From assembly GCA_030640215.1 (NCBI GenBank), contig DAOWJU010000340.1:1-6119 (forward strand): a DNA stretch of 6,119 nt. The letters are read 5' to 3'. Of this stretch, positions 1-6,081 are shown piece by piece. A program made the position numbers and the translations under genes. Position 1 is the stretch's first letter, and each line of letters starts with the position of its first letter. The notes below the pieces were generated by a model that did no database searches, was not told the DNA's origin, and saw only the letters and a program-made list of their open reading frames with translations. The DNA comes from Desulfuromonadales bacterium. Lineage in GTDB: Bacteria > Desulfobacterota > Desulfuromonadia > Desulfuromonadales > BM103.

Positions 1-1600
1 CAAGCAGATCATCAAGCAGGGCGCCATCATCCAGAGCGGCGGCGAGCCGATCGTGTTCCGCCGTCAGCGCGGCAATGTGCTCAATGGTATTCTGCGGCGT
101 GGCATAGGCATCGTCGGTGAAACTGTTCTGACAGAGAAAATCGAGACGAATCTTCTCGGCCGTGCGCCTCAACAGACGATCAGCATCCTGCAAGCCCTCC
201 ATGCCAACCACTTCAGCAACCTCGCGCAAGGCGTCTTCGCGCTGCAGGATGTCGCGACAGCGGGCCTGCATAGCCGCCCATTCGCCGTGCTGCTCGGTGA
301 AATGAGCCATAGCCGTATCACTATAAAGCGAGAAGCTCTGCGTCCAGTTGATAGCCGGAAAGTGGCGTCGGTGGGCCAACTGCGTATCGAGCATATAGAG
401 CGCACCAGCGACACGCAGGCAGGCCTGGGTGACCGGCTCGGCAAAATCGGCGCCCGGTGGTGAAACCGCCAGAATCATGCTCAACGAACCCTGACCTCCG
501 GAGAGGGTTTCCACCACCCCGGCGCGCTCGATAAAGCCGGAGAGCCGTGAGCCGAGATAGGTCGGATAACCATCTTCACCGGGCATCTCTTCGAGGGCTG
601 CGGAAATCTCGCGCAAGGCTTCGGCCCAGCGTGACAGGCTGTCGGCAAGAAAAAGCACGTCAAGACCCATATCCCGATAATATTCCGCCATGGAGACCGC
701 GGTGAAGATCGAAGATTCACGGGCGGCCACCGGCATGTTGGAAGTGTTGGCAACGATGATGGTGCGTTCCATGAGCGGCCGGTTGGTGCGTGGATCCTCA
801 ATTTCGGAGAATTCATCGAGCAGCCCAGCCATCTCGTTGCCGCGTTCGCCACAGCCGACATAGACCACCACATCGACATCGGCAAACTTGGCGATGGTCT
901 GTTCGAGCACGGTCTTGCCGGTACCGAAGCCGCCGGGCACGATGGAGACCCCGCCCTTGAGCATGGGGAAGAGAAAATCAAGGCAGCGCTGACCGGTGAT
1001 CAGTGGTGTGGTTGGCGGCAGTTTGCTTCGATAAGGACGCGCTTTACGCACCGGCCAGCGCTGCCAGCCGTACAGATTCTGATCGCCTTCGAGGATCGCA
1101 GCGGGCTGTTCAAGTTGCAGCTTCCCGGTGTTTAGTTGCACCAGGATGCCGTCTTGCGAGGCCAGCAAGAGATGATCGATGTGCCCTTCCCTGACCTTGC
1201 CAAAAGCCTCTCCACTAAGCAGCGTATCGCCCGGTTTGCAATCAGAGCTGAAATCCCAGCTTTGGCTGCAATCGATTGGAAAAGGATCCTGGCCGCTGCT
1301 GATGAAATCACCACTCTCTTTTTGCAGCAGCGGCAGTGGGCGCTGCAAGCCATCGAAAACCCCGCCGAGCAGACCGGGGCCAAGCCGGACCGTCAAAGGC
1401 CCCTGCGCAGAGACCACCGGTTCACCGATACCGAGGCCACGGTTTTCTTCAAAAACCTGTACCGTAGCGATGGGGCCGTCGAGGCGCACCACTTCTCCAG
1501 TCAGGCGGCTGACGCCGACAAAGACCCGGTCACCGACTTTCAGGTCGGCAAGATCGACGCACACGGTGGCGCCACTTATGCTGGTGACTTTACCGTTCAT
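1..1600 (-). CDS. atpA: V/A-type ATPase catalytic subunit A (partial, C-terminal end beyond window)
   Basis: Catalytic subunit of the V/A-type rotary ATPase (NtpA/AhaA/AtpA): it hydrolyses or synthesises ATP in the cytoplasmic A3B3 head. I translated the frame from ATG at 1600; it stays open to position 1, giving 533 residues of a family that is usually about 580-600 long, so the last 50-70 residues are missing. Landmarks: GPGLLGG and DGLQRPL near residues 74-89; Walker A GGFGTGKT at 223-230 (K229); GERGNE with the probable catalytic glutamate E252; ANTSNMPVAARE; Walker B LFLAD ending at D320, followed by SLSRWAEALREIS; EEMPGEDGYP; VSPPG at 379-383; FPAINW at 414-419. The nonhomologous insert typical of A subunits, between the N-terminal barrel and the P-loop, is present, which separates it from B and from F1 alpha/beta. 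The start overlaps the F stop as ATGA, and TGAGG at 1609-1613 lies 8 nt upstream. Odd: the P-loop is GGFGTGKT, where the family usually has GPFG(S/C)GKT. Confidence 0.97.
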   Translation of the reverse strand, partial: MNGKVTSISGATVCVDLADLKVGDRVFVGVSRLTGEVVRLDGPIATVQVFEENRGLGIGEPVVSAQGPLTVRLGPGLLGGVFDGLQRPLPLLQKESGDFISSGQDPFPIDCSQSWDFSSDCKPGDTLLSGEAFGKVREGHIDHLLLASQDGILVQLNTGKLQLEQPAAILEGDQNLYGWQRWPVRKARPYRSKLPPTTPLITGQRCLDFLFPMLKGGVSIVPGGFGTGKTVLEQTIAKFADVDVVVYVGCGERGNEMAGLLDEFSEIEDPRTNRPLMERTIIVANTSNMPVAARESSIFTAVSMAEYYRDMGLDVLFLADSLSRWAEALREISAALEEMPGEDGYPTYLGSRLSGFIERAGVVETLSGGQGSLSMILAVSPPGADFAEPVTQACLRVAGALYMLDTQLAHRRHFPAINWTQSFSLYSDTAMAHFTEQHGEWAAMQARCRDILQREDALREVAEVVGMEGLQDADRLLRRTAEKIRLDFLCQNSFTDDAYATPQNTIEHIAALTAEHDRLAAALDDGALLDDLL

Positions 1601-1917
1601 CGCTGCAGCCTCACGTGATAACCAAGCGCTCTTTGCACCAAGCGCTGTAATTCGTCACTCGGCGGCGTGCGCTTGTCGGCAGGCGCTGGCAAGGTGACCA
1701 GGACTCCCGACCAGCGATCAGTTAACTCGCGTAATCGAACCTGATCGAGTTTTTCAAGCAGCCGGGTGTCGGCGGCAATCACCCCCACTTCGGGGTCGGC
1801 ACAAGCCTGCTGGATTGTCGCCCAGGCTTCCTCCCGGTTCAGGATCTGCTGACGCACACCGGTAAGGGCAAAGCCCGGGGCGCTGTCTTCCATGGTTAGA
1901 AAGAGGATCTCCTTCAT
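1597..1917 (-). CDS. atpF: V/A-type ATPase subunit F
   Basis: Small central-stalk subunit (AhaF; NtpG in Enterococcus naming), not the F-type b subunit that shares the symbol atpF. It binds subunit D in the rotor axle and in relatives modulates coupling or inhibition of hydrolysis. The protein has 106 residues, normal for the family. It shows the CheY-like alternating fold expected: the first strand MKEILFLT, the GFALTGV motif at residues 15-21, the strand VGVIAAD followed by TRLLEKL at 44-56, a strand GVLVTLPAP at 71-79, and the C-terminal helix ending in LVQRALGYHVRL at 93-104, which matches the conserved end of this family. The ATG at 1917 overlaps the subunit C stop (ATGA). A strong Shine-Dalgarno GAGGAGG at 1928-1934, inside the subunit C gene, sits 10 nt upstream, so this start is secure. 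The stop overlaps the subunit A start in the same ATGA fashion, implying translational coupling. Confidence 0.93.
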   Translation of the reverse strand: MKEILFLTMEDSAPGFALTGVRQQILNREEAWATIQQACADPEVGVIAADTRLLEKLDQVRLRELTDRWSGVLVTLPAPADKRTPPSDELQRLVQRALGYHVRLQR

Positions 1918-2843
1918 TGCAGCAGAACCTCCTCAAGCAGCTCTTGCCGATCAAGGGCGAGAGTTTGGCGCAACAGCTGATTGTGTACGGCAAGCTGAGC
2001 CAGCCAGAGATATTCTATGATCACGGTCAAGCCCAGAGGATCGCGGCCAGTCCGCCGTAGTAATCGGCTTAAACCTCTGAGCAGAGACTGTTCCATACCG
2101 ATGGCTTCTGTGCCGGTCAAGGGCTCTCCAGCCAACCGAGCGACCAGACTGGAAAAGCGCTCACTGTCGTGCTCTGCCCAGACACTTTGCAGGCTGGTGA
2201 CTGTAAGCATGCCGCCAGTTGCCAACGGTGGCGCCTGGCTCACTTGCCAGCGCCAGAGCTTGTTGATCATCAAACAATTGCGCATATCGACCAGGTAACG
2301 CAGCACTCCTTTGAGAATGTCGTTGCGGGTTCTTGCCAGGCCGTGTTGCAGGATACCGTCGGCAAGCTGCTCTTCAACACCACCCGGGCCCTGGTTGCGA
2401 TAGGTAGCAGTCAACCCGACGGCAAACGAGTAGTCACTGGAGAGAGCAGCTTCGAGCTGTGCAATGGTCGTCTCGGTCTCCTCTGGCTTCGTAACCAGAC
2501 GTTGTAAAGGTTCGGCGAGCAGAGAATTGTTTAACAGAGTGGCAGGCGGTGTTTCGCCCGCAAGGGTATAGCGCAAGGCCAGGATCAAGTTGCGCATGGC
2601 GAGCAGGTCGAGAAAAGCTGCGAGTCGTTTGCGCAGACGGCTGTTGAGTCGTTTATAAACCCAATAGACGACATCCGTGGCGGGCGCGTCTGTCACATGA
2701 TCGGCCGTCATCTGGTCGGCAGCCACATGGTCAAGATCCACACGTTTGAGATCCACAAGGATCGCCGCACGGCGGCAGCGCAGACGGGCCAGAAGCGCTT
2801 CTGTCGGCAATTCAGCCGGTCTTGTCGGTGTGAGAAGTTTCAT
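1914..2843 (-). CDS. atpC: V/A-type ATPase subunit C (AC39/V0 d family)
   Basis: Subunit C (NtpC/AhaC, homologous to eukaryotic V0 subunit d) is the funnel-shaped socket that sits on the c-ring and receives the central axle. The 309 residues compare with roughly 320-350 in relatives. Helical repeats of the AC39 type can be seen: LLAMRNLILALRYTLAGE near residues 80-97, YLVDMRNCLMINKLWRWQ near 183-200 followed by PPLATGGML at 205-213, and the C-terminal DPLGLTVIIEYL at 268-279 with an LLEEVLLQ end, close in pattern to the Thermus subunit C C-terminus. The first about 75 residues are poorly recognisable and contain a run of Asp/His/Ala/Thr (about 36-56) before VYWVYKRLNSRLRKRL. The start at 2843 lies 32 bp inside the E gene, with a weak GGTGA 6 nt upstream at 2850-2854. 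The next in-frame ATG, at codon 45, would remove the opening helix. Family confident, exact start moderate. Confidence 0.88.
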   Translation of the reverse strand: MKLLTPTRPAELPTEALLARLRCRRAAILVDLKRVDLDHVAADQMTADHVTDAPATDVVYWVYKRLNSRLRKRLAAFLDLLAMRNLILALRYTLAGETPPATLLNNSLLAEPLQRLVTKPEETETTIAQLEAALSSDYSFAVGLTATYRNQGPGGVEEQLADGILQHGLARTRNDILKGVLRYLVDMRNCLMINKLWRWQVSQAPPLATGGMLTVTSLQSVWAEHDSERFSSLVARLAGEPLTGTEAIGMEQSLLRGLSRLLRRTGRDPLGLTVIIEYLWLAQLAVHNQLLRQTLALDRQELLEEVLLQ

Positions 2844-3411
2844 CGTTGTTCACCAATTTACGAAGTTCGCCCAACAGCTTCGGTAGCAGATCGGGCCAGG
2901 CCCGCATCAAGCGACAGCTTAATGAATTATCGATTCGGATCATGCCATCGGCATTAGTTGCGATCAATCCGCCACCGAGCGTTTCATCTCTTTCAATTGC
3001 GGCCGCCGGGAATGTGCGACCTGCCAGCTTGTGGTCTGCGGGATGAACTTTGAGAGTCGTCCAGTCAGCCTCTGGCAACTCTTCACAAAGTGCTTTCCAC
3101 AAAGCGCAGCGATCGTCGCTTACCAGCTCCGGCAGGATTTGGCGAGCCATGAGCAACAAGCGCTTCTCAAGCGCCGCCTCCGCGTGCAGTCGACATCCCA
3201 TAGCTCGGGTCTGGGCTTCGAAGAGCAGATTGTTGCGCAGTACAGTAACTTGCGCCTGCAATTGGCGATCAGTCTCGGCACGCAATTGCAGGCGTTCGGC
3301 TTCAATCTCCTTACGCCGTATTGCGACTGCTGCCTCGGCCTGCTGCCAGAGATTGCCGACCTGTGCCTTAGCTTCACGCTGTAAGGCGTTTTTCAGCTCT
3401 GCCTCGCCCAT
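2812..3411 (-). CDS. atpE: V/A-type ATPase subunit E
   Basis: Peripheral-stalk subunit E (NtpE/AhaE), which pairs with the small H/G coiled-coil subunit and ties the A3B3 head to subunit I. This is not the F-type c subunit also called atpE. The protein has 199 residues, normal for the family. Residues about 1-90 form a charged, Ala/Glu/Arg/Gln-rich helix, the expected stalk coiled coil. The rest is the globular head-binding domain with the diagnostic segment LGGGLIATNADGMIRIDNSL at 145-164, followed by CRL and a leucine-rich closing helix (DLLPKLLGELRKLV). The ATG at 3411 has GAGGG at 3421-3425, 9 nt upstream. The 3' end overlaps subunit C by 32 bp, so the last ten or so residues (rich in Asp, Thr, Lys) share DNA with the C start and are probably not structurally important. 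Confidence 0.93.
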   Translation of the reverse strand: MGEAELKNALQREAKAQVGNLWQQAEAAVAIRRKEIEAERLQLRAETDRQLQAQVTVLRNNLLFEAQTRAMGCRLHAEAALEKRLLLMARQILPELVSDDRCALWKALCEELPEADWTTLKVHPADHKLAGRTFPAAAIERDETLGGGLIATNADGMIRIDNSLSCRLMRAWPDLLPKLLGELRKLVNNDETSHTDKTG

Positions 3412-3427
3412 TATCTAAATCCCTCGT

Positions 3428-3455
3428 AAAAAGGCCCCATTGTCTGAAGCCCTTA
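3428..3455 (-). other. Candidate stem-loop with U tract between subunits K and E
   Basis: Starting in the UAA stop of K, the transcript can pair AAGGGC (3454-3449) with GCCUUU (3435-3430), with one G-U pair. U-G, U-G and C-G pairs can extend this inward, leaving a 7-nt loop. The last U's of a five-U run (3432-3428) are part of the stem. It resembles a weak attenuator or a 3' end-protecting structure. It is too weak to call a full terminator, and E, C, F and A must still be transcribed. Such a structure could raise K relative to the downstream genes. Confidence 0.3.
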
Positions 3456-3668
3456 GAGCATGAGCAGGATCATTGCGGCGACGACAAAACCAAGAATGAC
3501 CATGGTTTCTGGAATGGCGACCAGGATAATGATAATGCCGGTCAACTCCGGTCTTTCTGCCAGAGTTCCGGCCCCGGCAGCACCGATGCGCGACTGGGCC
3601 CAGGCTGTGGCGATGGCTGGCAATCCTATCGCCAGCGCGGCGGCAAATGCAATCAAGGCTTTTTCCAT
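3453..3668 (-). CDS. atpK: V/A-type ATPase subunit K (c-ring proteolipid, two-helix form)
   Basis: Rotor-ring proteolipid (NtpK/AhaK; subunit L in Thermus): many copies form the membrane ring that carries ions past subunit I. It is 71 residues with two membrane helices (about 3-24 and 43-70) joined by a polar loop containing RIGAAGAGTLAERPEL, as in 8-kDa proteolipids rather than the 16-kDa four-helix form of Enterococcus. The ion-binding carboxylate is E54 in AIPETMVILGF. Helix 1 carries T21 and Q25 (TAWAQ), which are candidate extra ligands. There is no N-terminal signal peptide, unlike the Thermus homologue. The start is fixed by a perfect AAGGAG at 3676-3681, 7 nt upstream. It is the only gene here with spacers on both sides (56 and 41 bp), which fits independent high-level translation of a multi-copy subunit. 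Confidence 0.96.
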   Translation of the reverse strand: MEKALIAFAAALAIGLPAIATAWAQSRIGAAGAGTLAERPELTGIIIILVAIPETMVILGFVVAAMILLML

Positions 3669-3675
3669 GAGACTT

Positions 3676-3688
3676 CTCCTTCCAGGAG
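3676..3688 (-). promoter_or_regulatory. Strong ribosome binding site of subunit K inside a small perfect hairpin
   Basis: On the transcript the sequence is CUCCU-GGA-AGGAG: a perfect 5-bp stem with a 3-nt loop. Its 3' arm contains the Shine-Dalgarno AAGGAG (3676-3681) that starts subunit K 7 nt later. The ribosome site is certain by position and match. That the hairpin forms and hides it is inference, since the stem is short and a translating ribosome finishing subunit I, whose stop is 37 nt upstream of the hairpin, could melt it. Confidence 0.6.
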
Positions 3689-3724
3689 TTTGTCAGAATT
3701 GATTCAACAGACTCCCGGCACGGG

Positions 3725-5611
3725 TTAAGGGTGGCGCTTTTGCCAAGGTTCGAAACGGCGCCCCCCCAGATCCAGAAACTTGCTGAAAAATTCCACATAA
3801 TGCAGACGCAGAGAGTGAACAGTGGGGGCAAAAACCCCCAGCAGCAGGTTGAAGGCATGCAGGAGCCCCGCAACCAGAATCCCAACCATGACATCGCCGG
3901 TCATGCCACCCAGCTTGTTGGCGACCACGGCCAGCAGCACAGAGCAGAAGCCGATAGCCATGATTCGGACGTAGGAGATGATATTGCCCATGGTTTTAAG
4001 CAACTCAAGCGGAGCGAGCAACCCTTCGGCGGCGATCAGGACCGGCATGAGAATGCCAACGCCGATCAATAATGGCCCGGTGTTCAACCACGATTGCGGA
4101 TAGAACCAACCGACCACGGCGAAGACCAGCAGCAGCACAGCGATGAGCATGGCCAGTTTAAACAGTGCCTGGCGCGGTTGATGGCGGCGCAGATCAGAGA
4201 GAGCACCGAGGGTCATGCCGAGTATTATGTGTACAACGCCGACGGTCAGGGCAAAGATGGTCATGGGCAGAATGTCCTTGCTACGATCGAACCATATGGG
4301 ATGCAGGCCCAGCCAGGTCTCTCCCAGGTCGCCAAAAAACTCGCCGTAAAGAAAGCCAAACAGAAGCGTGTAGAGAGCGGCCGCACCGAGCACTTTGCCG
4401 ATATCGCTGGGTAATTGCTGTGGCGGAAAGCGCTTGGCAAGAAAAATGGCAACGGCCAACAGGATCAGGCCATAACCGATATCGCCGAGGATCATGCCGA
4501 AGAAAACCGGAAAGAACAGGCCGATCAGTGGCGTTGGATCATAAGAGGAGTATTTCGGTAAAGGCAGCAGGCGCGAAAAGATTTCGAAGGGGGCAAAATA
4601 GCCAGGGTTTCGCAACATAACCGGCACCTGGTCGAGATCTTCCTCAAGGATAGCCTGTTGTTCGAGAACCACCCGGCCAGCAAAAGCCTGATTGAGATCG
4701 GCGCGTAACCTGAGCACTTCGGCATGCTCCATCCACCCCTGGATAATGAAGCAGAGGCGGGTCGTATAGGCAGTGGCGGTAGCGCGGTAGAGGGTGAGAC
4801 GTTCTTCCAACCAATTCAGGGCACGATGATAAGTCGGTCTCCAGCGACGGGAAATCTCTAACAGTTGTGTCTCAAGTTTATGGCAGCTGGTTATTTTCGA
4901 TTTCAGGTGCTCATGTAAAGCCGTGATGCGCTGCGCTAGCGGCAGGTTAGCCAGCTCTTCGGGTAAAGACCTTTCGGGAACCCGTTCATCGTTCAAGGCT
5001 TGGTGCAGACTTTCGGCTGTCTGCCGATCCGTGGCAATCAAGCCGATCAACGAGCCATCTGTTGTCGTCGCGCTGCTGATGTGACAACGTCCCTGGGTAC
5101 GCTCCTGTAACAGCTCTTCGAGAGCTTGCAGCTGTTGGCCATCACGGATAGTGATACCCAGAAGCTCCAGGTTTGAGTCTTGTGGCAAATCAGCCAACAA
5201 GGGTTCCAGTGCCTGCCAGAAAATCAAGTCACGCTGCAGATCATCAACCTCCTTACGGCAATCAGTCAGAATGCGTGACAGCTCACGTACCTTTGCCAGG
5301 TGCTGATCGACAAGTTCATCAATAAGATCCATAACGGGCAGTGGCTGCAACGGCGAGATGTCATCGATAGTTTCGGGGAGGAGCTCTAAAAGGGCAGCAA
5401 CGCGGTCGTAAAGGTCCTGAAAGAAACTGCGTTCGCGCAGGTCATGTTCATCGAGAACGAGGGCTTGCAGACGATCATCGTCAGCCAGCTCGACCCGTTC
5501 CAGGAGTTGCGGATCGGGTTGAAAGATGCCCCGGTTGTGCAGGAGATCGAGGGTGGTCAGCAGGTCCTGTTTGGGGCCGACAATTTCAACTTTGGCCATG
5601 CGGATGATCAT
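3725..5611 (-). CDS. atpI: V/A-type ATPase subunit I (membrane stator, V0 a-subunit family)
   Basis: Subunit I (NtpI/AhaI, homologous to yeast Vph1) is the membrane stator that forms the two ion half-channels against the K ring and anchors the peripheral stalks. I take ATG 5611 (628 residues, within the usual 620-660). The reading frame also allows GTG at 5617, but the AGGGGG at 5617-5622 would then touch the start, whereas it sits 5 nt before the ATG; the result, MIIRMAKVEIVGP, matches typical starts. Residues 1 to about 350 are soluble and helical, with coiled-coil stretches. About seven to eight membrane helices follow, beginning with FFPVFFGMILGDIGYG at 366-381, then FGFLYGEFFGD, and SYVRIMAIG with R549, the probable essential arginine facing the ring carboxylate. 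The end, LLLGVFAPTVHSLRLHYVEF followed by FSKF and FEPW, is a hallmark. The gene start overlaps the H gene by 26 bp. Confidence 0.97.
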   Translation of the reverse strand: MIIRMAKVEIVGPKQDLLTTLDLLHNRGIFQPDPQLLERVELADDDRLQALVLDEHDLRERSFFQDLYDRVAALLELLPETIDDISPLQPLPVMDLIDELVDQHLAKVRELSRILTDCRKEVDDLQRDLIFWQALEPLLADLPQDSNLELLGITIRDGQQLQALEELLQERTQGRCHISSATTTDGSLIGLIATDRQTAESLHQALNDERVPERSLPEELANLPLAQRITALHEHLKSKITSCHKLETQLLEISRRWRPTYHRALNWLEERLTLYRATATAYTTRLCFIIQGWMEHAEVLRLRADLNQAFAGRVVLEQQAILEEDLDQVPVMLRNPGYFAPFEIFSRLLPLPKYSSYDPTPLIGLFFPVFFGMILGDIGYGLILLAVAIFLAKRFPPQQLPSDIGKVLGAAALYTLLFGFLYGEFFGDLGETWLGLHPIWFDRSKDILPMTIFALTVGVVHIILGMTLGALSDLRRHQPRQALFKLAMLIAVLLLVFAVVGWFYPQSWLNTGPLLIGVGILMPVLIAAEGLLAPLELLKTMGNIISYVRIMAIGFCSVLLAVVANKLGGMTGDVMVGILVAGLLHAFNLLLGVFAPTVHSLRLHYVEFFSKFLDLGGRRFEPWQKRHP

Positions 5612-5930
5612 GGTCACCCCCTGGCAGAATGGCTGCCAGATGCCGTTTTAATAGGTCACGCAGTGTTGCATCGTCCAATTTTGACAGCCGTTGGCACCAT
5701 GCAGACGAGGTCGCCTCCAGGTCAGCTCCTTCACATTGTAACTCTGCCTTTTTTTCAGTCAGCGTCTGTCGACAGCGTTCCTCCTCGGTATTCAGCTCTG
5801 CAGCAAAGGAATTCTCGATGGCGGCCAGTTCGCGTTTCAGCCATTCGTCGGCACGTGCCCGCTCGGCAGTCACCTCAAACTGGATGCGTTTTTCCAATTG
5901 AATGATATTTTCCAACAATCCGTCTGTCAT
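5586..5930 (-). CDS. Small coiled-coil subunit of V/A-type ATPase (H/G-type peripheral stalk)
   Basis: First gene of the operon, in the slot held by ahaH in Methanosarcina, the G subunit gene in Thermus and ntpF in Enterococcus. By position, size and composition it is the small partner of subunit E in the peripheral stalk; the assignment rests more on context than on sequence motifs. From ATG 5930 it has 114 residues. About residues 5-85 are one long charged helix rich in Glu, Ala, Arg and Leu (QLEKRIQFEVTAERARADEW near 11-30), as expected for a stalk coiled coil; 83-103 form a second amphipathic helix; the tail DHDHPHGQS is His-rich. AGATGG at 5937-5942, 6 nt upstream, supports this ATG. A TTG at 5954 in the same frame would add eight residues without a better ribosome site. 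The last 26 bp overlap subunit I, so the His-rich tail reads through the I ribosome site and first codons in another frame. Confidence 0.8.
   Translation of the reverse strand: MTDGLLENIIQLEKRIQFEVTAERARADEWLKRELAAIENSFAAELNTEEERCRQTLTEKKAELQCEGADLEATSSAWCQRLSKLDDATLRDLLKRHLAAILPGGDHDHPHGQS
5617..5622 (-). promoter_or_regulatory. Ribosome binding site that decides the subunit I start
   Basis: AGGGGG followed by TGACC and then ATG at 5611. The 5-nt spacing favours this ATG over the in-frame GTG at 5617, whose first base is the last G of this motif. A third candidate, the ATG at 5599, would trim MIIR from the usual start of the family. Confidence 0.6.
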
Positions 5931-5965
5931 GACAAACCATCTAGTTGAAGCCAAAACTTATGTGT

Positions 5966-5990
5966 TGATATTAATGTCTTCAGTATATCA
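5966..5990. repeat. Inverted repeat overlapping the candidate operon promoter
   Basis: TGATAT at 5966-5971 and ATATCA at 5985-5990 are perfect inverted copies separated by 13 bp. The right arm covers most of the candidate -10 box and the left arm falls just past the expected transcription start. The placement would suit an operator for a dimeric repressor, but arms of 6 bp in AT-rich DNA can arise by chance and no regulator gene is in view. Confidence 0.25.
5982..5990 (-). promoter_or_regulatory. Candidate extended -10 promoter of the ATPase operon
   Basis: The minus strand reads TGATATACT: a TGn extension followed by TATACT, five of six matches to the sigma-70 -10 box. No good -35 box is present at 16-18 bp (the best, CTGCAA, matches three of six), which is usual for extended -10 promoters. 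Transcription would begin near 5975 and leave a leader of about 45 nt before the ATG at 5930. This is the best match in the 150 bp upstream of the operon, but it is a pattern match only. Confidence 0.45.
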
Positions 5991-6081
5991 GAGTGGTTAC
6001 GCTTTGCAGGTAAGCTGAAGTGTGGAAATTCGTGACCTATTGCGAAAAACATGTTAAATTGCTCAAGTTCATAATGAAGTC

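Noticed and set aside
481..981. Minus-strand open frame of 166 codons in another frame of subunit A
   Set aside because: Same strand but wrong frame, through the Walker A to VSPPG region; the protein is Ser/Pro/Arg-rich with no family features.
1136..1618. Plus-strand open frames of 160 and 172 codons opposite subunit A
   Set aside because: They lie antisense to a well-conserved catalytic subunit whose translation I followed codon by codon, have no recognisable domains and no ribosome site of note; they are shadows of GC-rich coding sequence.
3415..3894. Minus-strand open frame of 159 codons spanning the I-K junction
   Set aside because: It runs out of frame across the C-terminus of I and all of K, both of which are clear family members in their own frames.
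3731..4620. Plus-strand open frames of about 106-151 codons opposite subunit I
   Set aside because: Antisense to the membrane domain of I; the Gln/His-rich translations are what antisense of hydrophobic codons gives.
5931..5954. TTG at 5954 as the start of the H subunit
   Set aside because: It would add eight residues unlike the family and lacks a ribosome site; the ATG at 5930 has AGATGG at a 6-nt spacing.
5978..6020. CTTCAG and CTGAAG inverted copies flanking the promoter
   Set aside because: Arms of 6 bp separated by 31 bp are expected often by chance and do not centre on any other signal.
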